Source: Bacillota bacterium (GTDB lineage Bacteria; Bacillota; Clostridia; Christensenellales; Aristaeellaceae). Taken from it: a stretch of DNA of 22,229 bases. The first letter of the stretch is position 1. The number at the start of each line of letters is the position of its first letter. Positions 5,995 through 14,004 of this stretch are shown here, one piece after another. A program made the position numbers and the translations under genes. The notes beneath the pieces are model-generated. The model was given only the letters and a program-made list of their open reading frames with translations. It made no database searches and was not told the origin of the DNA. Location of the stretch: NCBI GenBank assembly GCA_023459675.1, contig JAEWTC010000052.1:1-22229 (forward strand), written 5' to 3'.

Positions 5995-8406
5995 CTACGC
6001 CCTGGGGAAGTTCGCGCATTCGTTTCGGCTGATCTGCGCGGAGATGGCGTTGACTTCCTGGAGAATGGGGTTACTGACGGGCACGGCTGTCAGCGCGCGG
6101 GGGAGCACTTCGGTCATCATTTCCACTGGCGTAATCCGCAGCTTGCCTAACACGGGCTTTGGCACGTCCTCCAAGTCCTTGAGGTTGCCTTTGGGAATCA
6201 GCACTTCCTTCAGGTTGGCGCGGTTGGCGGCCAGCAGTTTTTCCTTCAGGCCGCCGATGGGCAGCACGCGGCCGCGCAGGGTGATTTCGCCGGTCATGGC
6301 AACGTCCTGCCGGACGGGGATGGAAAGGATGGCGCTGACAAGCGCGGTGGTGATGGCGATGCCAGCCGAAGGGCCGTCCTTGGGAACCGCGCCTTCGGGA
6401 ACGTGAAAATGAATATCGTGCTCTTTGAAGTAGTTGACGGGAATTCCCCAGGCGTCCGCGTGCGTGCGCACCCAGGATAGGGCGGCTTTCGCGCTTTCCT
6501 GCATCACGTCGCCCAGCTTGCCGGTCAGCTGCAGCGCGCCTGCGCCCTGCATGATGGAACACTCCACGGCAAGCGTTTCGCCGCCGACGGAGGTTACGGC
6601 AAGGCCGTTGACGATGCCAACGAGGTCCTTGGTTTCCAGATCCTCGCGCGTATAACGGGGCGAGCCGAGATACTCCTTGAGCTTCGCGGCAGTAATCTGC
6701 ACGGTTTTCACCGAGGTGTTCAAAATCTCCACGGCCGCTTTGCGCACAAGCCGCGCGGTTTGCCGTTCCAGCGAGCGCACGCCGGCTTCGCGGGTATAAC
6801 CGTCGATGAGCTTGAGAATGACCGAGCTGGACATTTGCACGCTGTTCTCGCTCAGCCCGTGCTCCTTGATTTGCTTGGGCAAAAGATGCTTGGCCGCAAT
6901 CTTCAGCTTGTCCAGCTCCGTATAGCTGGGAACTTCAATCAGCTCGAGCCGGTCCAAAAGCGCCGGGGGAATGGAATCTACGGTATTCGCGGTCGTAATG
7001 AACATGACGCGGCTTAAGTCCACCGGCAACTCCATGTAATGATCGCGGAAGGCGTTGTTCTGCTCCGCGTCCAATACTTCCAGCATGGCCGCAGCGGGGT
7101 TGCCGCGGAAATCCGCGCTCATTTTATCAATCTCGTCAAACAGGAATACGGGGTTCATCGTTCCGGCCTGTTTCAGCCCCGCGATGATGCGCCCGGGGAT
7201 GGCGCCGACGTACGTGCGCCGGTGCCCGCGAATTTCGGCTTCATCCCGCACGCCGCCCAGCGACATCTGCACAAACTTGCGGCCTACGGCCTCGGCAACG
7301 GCGCGCACGATGCTCGTTTTTCCCACGCCGGGAGGGCCGACAAAGCAAAGGATGGGGCCTTTCATATCCTTTTTCATGCGCAGCACGGCCAGGTATTCCA
7401 CAATCCGGTCTTTCACGTCGCCCAGGCCGTAGTGATCGCGGTCCAAAATCTTGCGCGCATGCTTCAGGTTTAAGTTATCGTCGGTGGCAACGCCCCACGG
7501 GACGTCTAAAATCCATTCCACATAGGTGCGGCTGATGCTCACCTCGGGGGTGCCTGGCATCATGTGCTCCAGCCTGTCCAACTCGCGCTCGGCCTTCTGG
7601 CGGGCTTCGTCGTTGAGAGGCGCTTTCTCCAGCCGTTCCCGCAGCTCGTCGGTATCGGTGGCGTCTTTATCGCCCAGCTCGGTTTGGATGGCTTTAATCT
7701 GCTCGCGCAGATAGAAGTCCTTCTGGTTTTTCTCAATCTGCTGCTTGATGCGCGCCTGAATGCTTTTTTCCAGCTCGTTCAGCTCGGTTTCACGCAGCAG
7801 TACGGTGCAAAGCTTCTCCAGCCGCTTGTATACGTTGGTGATCTCCAATAGCTCCTGCCGGTCGGCAAACTGGGTCAGCGCATTGGCGGCGATGACGTCG
7901 GCTAGCTGATCGGGCTTATGGATGGACATGACGTTTTGCAGGGTTTCCTGCGATACGCGCATGCTCTGCGCCGAGTATTCCTCGAATATGGTGTGCGTGG
8001 TGCGCACCAGCGCCTGCAGCTCGTCGGTGTCCTTGGGGTTGCGAGTGGATATTACGGCGAGTTCGGCAAGCAGAAAGGGTTCGCTCTGCACGATTTGCTT
8101 TAGCTTGGCGCGCTTCTCGCCGGCGACCAGCACGCGAAGGCTGTCGCCGGGGAGGTTCAATACCTGTTTAACTTTTGCGATGGTGCCGACGGGGTATAGA
8201 TCGTTCAGCCCGGGAGAATCCACATCCGCGTCGCGCTGGGCGACCAAAAAGATGCGCTGGTCCTCGAGCATTGCCTTTTCCAGAGCGGACACGCTTTTTG
8301 CGCGTCCAACGTCAAAATGCAGCACCATATGCGGAAAGACCATCGTGCCTCTGAGCGGTAAAACGGGGAGGCGGGTCAAAGGCTTGGTACGCGTGGCCTG
8401 TTCCAT
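5995..8406 (-). CDS. lon: ATP-dependent protease Lon (LonA type)
   Basis: 803 residues. Lon is a cytoplasmic homohexameric AAA+ protease that degrades misfolded and regulatory proteins. Domains in order: N-terminal substrate-binding domain (about 15-215), coiled-coil region (215-290), AAA+ module with Walker A GPPGVGKT (about 357-364) and Walker B VFLFDEIDK, then the Ser-Lys protease domain with catalytic Ser680 in PKDGPSAG and Lys723 in GGLKEKLLAA. The ATG at 8406 was chosen because AGGAGG lies about six bases upstream; the ATG at 8430 overlaps the clpX stop (ATGA) and has no comparable site. It is co-transcribed with clpX and engB. No CIRCE or CtsR box was recognised upstream of the operon. 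Confidence 0.98.
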   Translation of the reverse strand: MEQATRTKPLTRLPVLPLRGTMVFPHMVLHFDVGRAKSVSALEKAMLEDQRIFLVAQRDADVDSPGLNDLYPVGTIAKVKQVLNLPGDSLRVLVAGEKRAKLKQIVQSEPFLLAELAVISTRNPKDTDELQALVRTTHTIFEEYSAQSMRVSQETLQNVMSIHKPDQLADVIAANALTQFADRQELLEITNVYKRLEKLCTVLLRETELNELEKSIQARIKQQIEKNQKDFYLREQIKAIQTELGDKDATDTDELRERLEKAPLNDEARQKAERELDRLEHMMPGTPEVSISRTYVEWILDVPWGVATDDNLNLKHARKILDRDHYGLGDVKDRIVEYLAVLRMKKDMKGPILCFVGPPGVGKTSIVRAVAEAVGRKFVQMSLGGVRDEAEIRGHRRTYVGAIPGRIIAGLKQAGTMNPVFLFDEIDKMSADFRGNPAAAMLEVLDAEQNNAFRDHYMELPVDLSRVMFITTANTVDSIPPALLDRLELIEVPSYTELDKLKIAAKHLLPKQIKEHGLSENSVQMSSSVILKLIDGYTREAGVRSLERQTARLVRKAAVEILNTSVKTVQITAAKLKEYLGSPRYTREDLETKDLVGIVNGLAVTSVGGETLAVECSIMQGAGALQLTGKLGDVMQESAKAALSWVRTHADAWGIPVNYFKEHDIHFHVPEGAVPKDGPSAGIAITTALVSAILSIPVRQDVAMTGEITLRGRVLPIGGLKEKLLAANRANLKEVLIPKGNLKDLEDVPKPVLGKLRITPVEMMTEVLPRALTAVPVSNPILQEVNAISAQISRNECANFPRA

Positions 8407-8426
8407 GGGTTTCCTCCTTTTGGAAT

Positions 8427-9731
8427 TCATCCGGCGCGGCCGGTTTTCGCCGCCTTTTCCGGAGGATGAAGCGTGCGCGGTTTACGCACGGGTTCATCGC
8501 TTTGTATGAGTTGCGGTTTTTCCTCGCCGCGGACGCTCTTGGCCGTAATCAGGCACTGGGCAACGTCGCTGCGGCTGGGAAGGTCGAACATCGTATCCAG
8601 CATCAGTTTTTCAATGATGGACCGCAGGCCGCGCGCGCCGCTTTTACGCTCCAGGGATTGGCGCGCGATCAGCGTCAGCGCTTCCGGCTCGAATAATAGC
8701 TCCACGCCGTCCAGATCCATCAGATACATATACTGCTTCACCAGCGCGTTGCGCGGCTCCGTAAGGATACGGATCAGCTCGTTTTCGTCCAGCTGGTTTA
8801 AGGATACTACGATGGGTAATCTACCCACAAATTCGGGAATCAAACCGAATTTAATCAAATCCTCGGGCCGGACTTCGTGAAAGAGCCTGCTCAGGTCCTT
8901 TTCGGATTTGGTTTTCACTTCCGCGCCGAAGCCCAGGGTTTTCTTGCCGATGCGCTGCTCCACAATCGACTCCAGCCCGTCGAACGCGCCGCCGCAGATG
9001 AACAGGATGTTGGTGGTGTCGATCTGCAGGAACTCCTGATGGGGGTGCTTGCGGCCGCCCTGCGGGGGTACGTTGGCGATCGTGCCTTCGAGGATTTTGA
9101 GCAACGTCTGCTGCACGCCCTCGCCGCTTACGTCGCGGGTGATGGAGGGGTTCTCGGATTTGCGGGCGATTTTATCGATCTCGTCGATGTAAATAATGCC
9201 ACGCTGGGCCGCCTTGATGTCGTAATCGGCGTTTTGGATGAGCCGCAGCAGGATGTTTTCCACATCCTCGCCCACGTATCCGGCTTCGGTCAGGCTGGTG
9301 GCGTCCGCAATGGCGAAGGGCACCTGCAGGATCTTGGCCAGGGTCTGCGCCAAAAAGGTTTTGCCGCAGCCGGTGGGGCCGAGCATGAGGATATTGGACT
9401 TCTGGAGTTCCAGGTTATCCGCCGGCGGGGGAGAATCGATGCGCTTGTAGTGGTTATAGACCGCAACGCTCAGGGTGCGTTTCGCCTCGTCCTGCCCGAT
9501 GACGTATTGATCCAGAATTTCTTTAAGTTCCTTGGGGCGCGGCAGCTCCACCGATGCAATCTCGTCCGCGGCGCGGAAATCATCGTGGATGATTTCATTG
9601 CACAGCGCGATACACTCGTCGCAGATCTGCGCGTTAGGCCCGGCCACAAGACGGCGCACCTGTTCGCTGGTCTTGTTGCAGAAGCTGCATCGTTTCAGCT
9701 TGGGGAGATTGGGGTTCAGGGTGTCGGACAT
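8427..9731 (-). CDS. clpX: ATP-dependent Clp protease ATP-binding subunit ClpX
   Basis: 434 residues. ClpX unfolds substrates and feeds them to ClpP. The N-terminal zinc-binding domain has Cys15, Cys18, Cys37 and Cys40. The AAA+ domain shows Walker A GPTGCGKT, Walker B IIYIDEIDKI, the GYVGEDVEN pore-region motif and sensor arginines. The IGF-type loop that docks on ClpP is present as LGFG (in KKTLGFGAEV). The C-terminus carries a Lys/Pro-rich extension of about 25 residues that is probably disordered. ATG 9731 follows AAGGAG by a few bases and lies two bases after the clpP stop, so the two are translationally coupled. Confidence 0.98.
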   Translation of the reverse strand: MSDTLNPNLPKLKRCSFCNKTSEQVRRLVAGPNAQICDECIALCNEIIHDDFRAADEIASVELPRPKELKEILDQYVIGQDEAKRTLSVAVYNHYKRIDSPPPADNLELQKSNILMLGPTGCGKTFLAQTLAKILQVPFAIADATSLTEAGYVGEDVENILLRLIQNADYDIKAAQRGIIYIDEIDKIARKSENPSITRDVSGEGVQQTLLKILEGTIANVPPQGGRKHPHQEFLQIDTTNILFICGGAFDGLESIVEQRIGKKTLGFGAEVKTKSEKDLSRLFHEVRPEDLIKFGLIPEFVGRLPIVVSLNQLDENELIRILTEPRNALVKQYMYLMDLDGVELLFEPEALTLIARQSLERKSGARGLRSIIEKLMLDTMFDLPSRSDVAQCLITAKSVRGEEKPQLIQSDEPVRKPRTLHPPEKAAKTGRAG

Positions 9732-9733
9732 GC

Positions 9734-10333
9734 TTACTCCTTCTTTTTGCCGCGGGGTTCATAAATCTCGTCGATGATTCCGTATTCCAGCGCTTCCTGC
9801 GCGCTCATGAAAAAGTCGCGGTCGGCGTCCTTTTCCACTTTGTCCAGCGCCTGCCCGGTCATATCGGCCATGAGGCGGTTCATCTTCTGCTTGGTTTTGA
9901 GCAGCCATTCCGCGCGGATCTTCACGTCCGACGCCTGTCCGGAGGCCCCGCCAAGCGGCTGGTGAATCATCACTTCGCTGTTGGGCAGCGCGCAGCGTTT
10001 GCCCTTTTCGCCGGCCATCAGCAAAAACGCGCCCATGGAGGCCGCCATACCGACGCATACCGTGCGCACGGGGCATTTAACGTGGTTCATGGTGTCGAAA
10101 ATCGCCATGCCCGCGGTCACGCTGCCGCCGGGGCTGTTGATGTACAGGGAGATATCGGCGTCGGGGTTTTCCATTTCCAGAAACAACATCTGGGCTACGA
10201 CGAGGTTTGCCACGTCGTCGTCAATTTCGCCGCCCAGGAACACGATACGGTCCTTCAAAAGGCGGGAATAGATATCAAATGACCGCTCTCCGCGGTTGGT
10301 CTGTTCGATGACCATGGGAACTAAATAACTCAC
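9734..10333 (-). CDS. clpP: ATP-dependent Clp protease proteolytic subunit ClpP
   Basis: 199 residues. ClpP forms the tetradecameric serine-protease barrel that works with ClpX. The catalytic triad is Ser99 (GMAASMGA), His124 (HQPLGG) and Asp173 (DRDFFM). The start was set at GTG 10333: GGAG lies eight bases upstream and the resulting N-terminus MSYLVPMVIEQTNRGE matches the family, whose short N-terminal loops contact ClpX. An upstream in-frame GTG at 10342 overlaps its own ribosome binding site, and ATG 10315 would remove part of the loop. It follows tig by 52 bases. Confidence 0.97.
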   Translation of the reverse strand: MSYLVPMVIEQTNRGERSFDIYSRLLKDRIVFLGGEIDDDVANLVVAQMLFLEMENPDADISLYINSPGGSVTAGMAIFDTMNHVKCPVRTVCVGMAASMGAFLLMAGEKGKRCALPNSEVMIHQPLGGASGQASDVKIRAEWLLKTKQKMNRLMADMTGQALDKVEKDADRDFFMSAQEALEYGIIDEIYEPRGKKKE

Positions 10334-10385
10334 GATTTTCACTCCAATTCATGTGGGGGCGCAACGCCCGCTGGGGAGGGGGAGG

Positions 10386-11768
10386 TTACTCGGTTTTGGC
10401 TTTCTTTGCGGAAGCCTTCTTGGGGGCGGCTTTCTTGGGCTCCTCGCCCTGGGCGTCTTCAGCGGCCGTTTCGGCGGCTGCGTCGGTCACAACGGCGGCG
10501 GCCCACAGCAGATCAAACGCGGCGTTCGTTTTGACGCGGTTGTCGAAATACGCCATCTGGTTTTCGTTAAGTTCTTTCTTGAGCTCTTCCACGGTTTTGC
10601 CCATCGCGGAAGTGTAGTCGGCAAGAAGCGCGTCCACTTTCTGCGGATCGGCTTCAATGTTCTCGGCCTTGACGATCGCCCCGATCACCATTTCGGTTTT
10701 CAGGTTGTTGCGCGCCTCGGAACGGTACATATCCCGCATCTGGGCTTCAGTCTGGCCGGTGAGCTCCAGATATTTCTTCATGTTCAGGCCCTGCTGCTGC
10801 ATGCGCCAATCCATTTCGCGAACCTGCTCGTCGAGCTTTTCCTCCACCATGGGGTCGGGAATGTCGATCTCGGCGTTTTCCACAACCTTCTGTACCAGCG
10901 CCTGCTTGGCGCGGCTTACGGCCTGCTCGTCTGCGGTTTCCTGCATTTTCCTGCGCAGGTCGGCCTTGTATTCGTCCAGCGTTTCAAACTCGCTGATGTC
11001 GGCGGCAAAGTCGTCGTCCAAGGCGGGCAGCTCCTCGTGCGAGATGGCGTTGATCTTCACGTGGAATACCGCGTCCTTGCCCTTGAGGTCTTCGGCGTGG
11101 TATTCCACGGGGAAGGTCACTGTAATATCCTTTTCCTCGCCAACGTTCATGCCGACGAGCTGTTCCTCAAAGCCGGGAATGAAGGATTTGGAACCGATGA
11201 CGAGCTTCTGGCCCTCGGCCGTACCGCCGTTGAACTTCACGCCGTCCACGGAGCCGGAATAATCGAGGTTGACCTCGTCGCCGTCTTCCACGGCGCGGCC
11301 TTCCACCGCAACCAGACGGGCCACCTGCTTTTGCTCCTGCTGCAGGCGGGCGTTCAGCTCATCCTCGGTCACGGTATGCGTCGTGCGGGTGATTTCCACG
11401 CCGCGATAAGCGCCGAGCTTGATTTCGGGGTAGAGGTATACCTCGCAGCTGAATTTCACGTCCTCGCCCTTGTGAACGTCCTCCACGTCGATGTGCGGAC
11501 GGCTGACGGGATGGAGATCTTCTTTCTCCACCGCGTCGATATAAGCGTCCGGAAAGATGATTTCCAGCGCGTCGTCGTAGAAAATCGTATCGCCGTACAA
11601 GCGCTCAATCAGCTTGCGGGGGGCTTTTCCCTTTCGGAAGCCCTGCACCTGAAAGCGGCCGCGATATTTGATATAGGCTTTCTGCACCGCTTCCTCAAAT
11701 TCCGAGGCCGGCGCCGTGAAAGAGAGCTTGATTTTGTTCCCGGTCAGTTTTTCCAATGAATATTGCAT
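10386..11768 (-). CDS. tig: trigger factor (ribosome-associated chaperone, peptidyl-prolyl isomerase)
   Basis: 460 residues. Trigger factor binds ribosomal protein L23 at the exit tunnel and shields nascent chains. The N-terminal ribosome-binding domain shows the signature GFRKGKAPR (about residues 41-49). An FKBP-type isomerase domain occupies roughly 150-245, and the helical chaperone arms the rest. The last 30 residues are an Ala/Lys/Glu-rich tail that I infer to be unstructured. ATG 11768 has GGAGG six bases upstream; longer in-frame starts run back through the promoter. It is the first gene of the tig-clpP-clpX-lon-engB operon. Confidence 0.97.
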   Translation of the reverse strand: MQYSLEKLTGNKIKLSFTAPASEFEEAVQKAYIKYRGRFQVQGFRKGKAPRKLIERLYGDTIFYDDALEIIFPDAYIDAVEKEDLHPVSRPHIDVEDVHKGEDVKFSCEVYLYPEIKLGAYRGVEITRTTHTVTEDELNARLQQEQKQVARLVAVEGRAVEDGDEVNLDYSGSVDGVKFNGGTAEGQKLVIGSKSFIPGFEEQLVGMNVGEEKDITVTFPVEYHAEDLKGKDAVFHVKINAISHEELPALDDDFAADISEFETLDEYKADLRRKMQETADEQAVSRAKQALVQKVVENAEIDIPDPMVEEKLDEQVREMDWRMQQQGLNMKKYLELTGQTEAQMRDMYRSEARNNLKTEMVIGAIVKAENIEADPQKVDALLADYTSAMGKTVEELKKELNENQMAYFDNRVKTNAAFDLLWAAAVVTDAAAETAAEDAQGEEPKKAAPKKASAKKAKTE

Positions 11769-11838
11769 GTTCATCCTCCGTACTGGGGTTATTCTAGCAT
11801 CGGCAAGCCATGATAAATCAAGGGTAGCCGTACTATTC

Positions 11839-11867
11839 AGTATACCATTTTCATTGGCTGACTGCAA
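11839..11867 (-). promoter_or_regulatory. promoter of the tig-clpP-clpX-lon operon
   Basis: Minus strand: TTGCAG (11862-11867), 17-bp spacer, TATACT (11839-11844) with an extended -10 TGG immediately before it. Leader to tig is about 65 bases. No heat-shock (CtsR or CIRCE) element is apparent. Confidence 0.65.
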
Positions 11868-11930
11868 GCATTCATCCCGTTTTCACCTGTAAACATGCGT
11901 GGGGCGAAAGGGGTGTTTTGGCGCCGGGCT

Positions 11931-11958
11931 TTGCAAGGCTATGAATTTGTAGTATAAT
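11931..11958 (+). promoter_or_regulatory. promoter of the yicC-remA-gmk-rpoZ-coaBC operon
   Basis: TTGCAA (11931-11936), 16-bp spacer, TATAAT (11953-11958). It is followed by a 6-bp inverted repeat GGCAAT-ccgcga-ATTGCC (11968-11985) that would fold at the very 5' end of the transcript. Confidence 0.65.
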
Positions 11959-12015
11959 TAAGTTTAAGGCAATCCGCGAATTGCCCCAAGAGAGGCGGGA
12001 TGCGCACTGCTGAGC

Positions 12016-12879
12016 ATGACGGGTTTCGGCCGCAGCCATATCAGCCGGGACGGCCGGGAGATGTTCATGGAGCTGAAGTCGGTCAATCACCGGTTTCTGG
12101 ACGTCAACTACCGCGTTCCCAAGCCGCTTTCCTTTCTGGAGGAGCCGCTGCGCGGATGGATACGCCAAAGCGATATCCGGCGCGGGCATCTGGATGTTTC
12201 GGTAACGTATTCCAATACGCGGGCTGATTCCAGGGCGGTTGAAATCAACGGAGAGCTCGTGCTCGCCTGCGCGCAGGAAACGCAAGCGCTCGCCCGGCGG
12301 CTGCAGGCAAACGCTCCCTCGGTATACGAGCTGATCAAGCTGTGCGACGCGCTGACGGTTACGCAGGCCGAGGAAAACGCGGACGAGGTCATCCTTCTTG
12401 CGCAGGAAGCCTTTCGGGGCGCGCTGGAGCAGCTGCAGGCAATGCGGGAGAAGGAAGGAAACGCCCTGCGCGGGGACCTTCGCCAGAACCTGAACGCGGC
12501 GATGGAAGCCGTGGAACGCATCGCGCGGCTTGCGCCGGAGGTGCCCGCGGAGTACCGGGAGAAGCTGCAAAAGCGGCTCCGGGAATGGCAGGCCGATGCG
12601 ATCGACCCCGCCCGCATTGCGCAGGAGGTTGCCCTGATGGCGGACCGCTGCGCGATCGACGAGGAGCTTTCCCGCCTGTACAGTCACTTTCATCAGTTCG
12701 CCCTGTGCCTGGACCAACGGGAGGAAGCCGGGCGCAGGATGGATTTTCTCCTGCAGGAGATGAACCGCGAGGTGAACACCATCGGGACCAAAGCGGCGCA
12801 CGCGCAGATTTCCGGTAACGTTGTGGAGCTCAAAAGCGTGCTGGAAAAGCTGCGTGAGCAGGTGCAAAACATTGAGTGA
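12016..12879 (+). CDS. yicC: YicC/YloC family endoribonuclease
   Basis: 287 residues, family length. YicC proteins are Mn-dependent endoribonucleases implicated in small-RNA and mRNA turnover. The conserved opening MTGFGRS, the segment KSVNHRFLDVNYR (about 22-34) and the C-terminal blocks MDFLLQEMNREVNTIGTKA and VELKSVLEKLREQVQNIE are all present. The start is uncertain. ATG 12016 has no ribosome binding site at normal distance: the GAGGCGGG is 16-24 bases away. A CTG at 12007 would give MLSMTGFG, closer to the usual M-x-x-SMTGFG start. ATG 12000 is out of frame by one base. First gene of a conserved Bacillota operon. Confidence 0.93.
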   Translation: MTGFGRSHISRDGREMFMELKSVNHRFLDVNYRVPKPLSFLEEPLRGWIRQSDIRRGHLDVSVTYSNTRADSRAVEINGELVLACAQETQALARRLQANAPSVYELIKLCDALTVTQAEENADEVILLAQEAFRGALEQLQAMREKEGNALRGDLRQNLNAAMEAVERIARLAPEVPAEYREKLQKRLREWQADAIDPARIAQEVALMADRCAIDEELSRLYSHFHQFALCLDQREEAGRRMDFLLQEMNREVNTIGTKAAHAQISGNVVELKSVLEKLREQVQNIE

Positions 12880-12891
12880 GGGGTTTGATCG

Positions 12892-13152
12892 ATGAGGTTG
12901 ATCAACATCGGTTTTGGTAACATGATCGCCGTGGACCGCATAGTGGCGGTGGTCAATCCGGACAGCGCTCCGGTGAAACGGCTCATCCAAGAAGCCAGGG
13001 ACGATAAACGCTTTCTCGACGCCACCCAGGGCCGGCGTACCCGCGCAGTGATCCTGATGAGCAGCAGCCAAATTGTGCTGTCGGCTATTCAGCCGGAAAC
13101 GATCGCAAGCCGCGCCGCAAGCAAGGACAGCGATCCGCATACGGAGGAGTAA
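12892..13152 (+). CDS. remA: extracellular matrix regulator RemA (DUF370)
   Basis: 86 residues. RemA is a small DNA-binding protein that activates matrix genes and osmoprotectant uptake in Bacillus subtilis. The chain opens MRLINIGFGNMI and contains DSAPVKRLI and the basic segment ATQGRRTRAVILM, all characteristic of the family. AGGGG lies about nine bases before ATG 12892. It sits between yicC and gmk, exactly as in other Bacillota. Confidence 0.93.
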   Translation: MRLINIGFGNMIAVDRIVAVVNPDSAPVKRLIQEARDDKRFLDATQGRRTRAVILMSSSQIVLSAIQPETIASRAASKDSDPHTEE

Positions 13153-13162
13153 CGAATCTGAT

Positions 13163-13774
13163 ATGAGCATGACTGTCAAACAAAAAGGGATGCTGCTGAT
13201 CATTTCCGGCCCGTCCGGCGCGGGCAAGGGCACGCTGTGCAAAAGGCTGCTGAAGGAGGATCCGAGCTTCGCGTTTTCCTGCAGCGTCACCACCCGCGAG
13301 CCCCGCAACGCGGAGGTGGAAGGAGTCGATTACCGCTTCATCACCAACGAAGCCTTTCAGCGCATGATCGATAACGACGAGCTTCTGGAGCACGCCACCG
13401 TACACGGACACCTGTACGGCACCCCCAAGCAGGAGATCGACACCCTGCTGCACAAGCGCAAGAACGTGCTGCTGGATATCGATTCGCAAGGCGCGATGAG
13501 CGTGATGCGCAAAGCGAAAGACTACGTTAGCGTGTTCGTGATCGCGCCCAGCTTCGAGGAACTCCGGCTTCGCCTGGAAAAGCGCAACGCGGAACGCCCG
13601 GATGAAATTGAGCGGCGGCTGCGAAACGCGTACGGGGAAATGCAAAAGCTGGACCTCTACCAATACGTCATCATCAACGACGACGTTGACCGGGCATTTT
13701 TTGATCTCCAAAGCATCGTACACGCGGAAAAACTGAGAACCGTTCGTTTTATGCCCACGATAGACGAGGAATAA
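13163..13774 (+). CDS. gmk: guanylate kinase
   Basis: 203 residues. The enzyme phosphorylates GMP to GDP with ATP in purine nucleotide supply. P-loop GPSGAGKG lies near residue 15, the GMP-binding segment SVTTREPRNAEVEGVDYRF near 40-58, and the lid region EKRNAERPDEIERRL near 135-150. ATG 13163 is the only plausible in-frame start; the nearest GGAGG is in the end of remA, about 15 bases upstream, so translation may depend on coupling to remA. Confidence 0.97.
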   Translation: MSMTVKQKGMLLIISGPSGAGKGTLCKRLLKEDPSFAFSCSVTTREPRNAEVEGVDYRFITNEAFQRMIDNDELLEHATVHGHLYGTPKQEIDTLLHKRKNVLLDIDSQGAMSVMRKAKDYVSVFVIAPSFEELRLRLEKRNAERPDEIERRLRNAYGEMQKLDLYQYVIINDDVDRAFFDLQSIVHAEKLRTVRFMPTIDEE

Positions 13775-13790
13775 TGAGGAGGAACCCCTG

Positions 13791-14000
13791 ATGGCTATTA
13801 TCAAACCGACGATCGTTGAGCTTTGCGAAAAGGTGGACAGCCGCTATACGCTGGTTGTGGAAGCCAGCAAGCGCGCACGCCAGCTGCTGGCCGGCGCGCA
13901 GCCGCTGATTGACGATAAGGACATGAAACCCCTGCACATCGCCGTGGATGAAATCAACCGCGGCTTGCTGACCTATATCCGCACGGATAACGAACAGTAA
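13791..14000 (+). CDS. rpoZ: DNA-directed RNA polymerase subunit omega
   Basis: 69 residues, normal for omega, which helps assemble and stabilise RNA polymerase by clamping the beta' subunit. The segment SRYTLVVEASKRARQL (about 17-32) is the omega signature, followed by PLHIAVDEINRG. GAGGAGG lies about eight bases before ATG 13791. Position between gmk and coaBC is the conserved order. Confidence 0.96.
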   Translation: MAIIKPTIVELCEKVDSRYTLVVEASKRARQLLAGAQPLIDDKDMKPLHIAVDEINRGLLTYIRTDNEQ

Positions 14001-14004
14001 GGCA

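Noticed and set aside
8877..9764. Plus-strand frame opposite clpX
   Set aside because: Antisense shadow of a fully conserved gene.
10353..11759. 468-codon plus-strand frame opposite tig
   Set aside because: His/Phe/Leu-rich mirror of tig codons with no recognisable domain.
11769..11900. Search for CIRCE or CtsR heat-shock boxes before tig-clpP
   Set aside because: No matching inverted repeat or heptad repeat could be found by eye.
11872..13308. 478-codon minus-strand frame across yicC, remA and the start of gmk
   Set aside because: It crosses three genuine genes and their signals and resembles no protein family.
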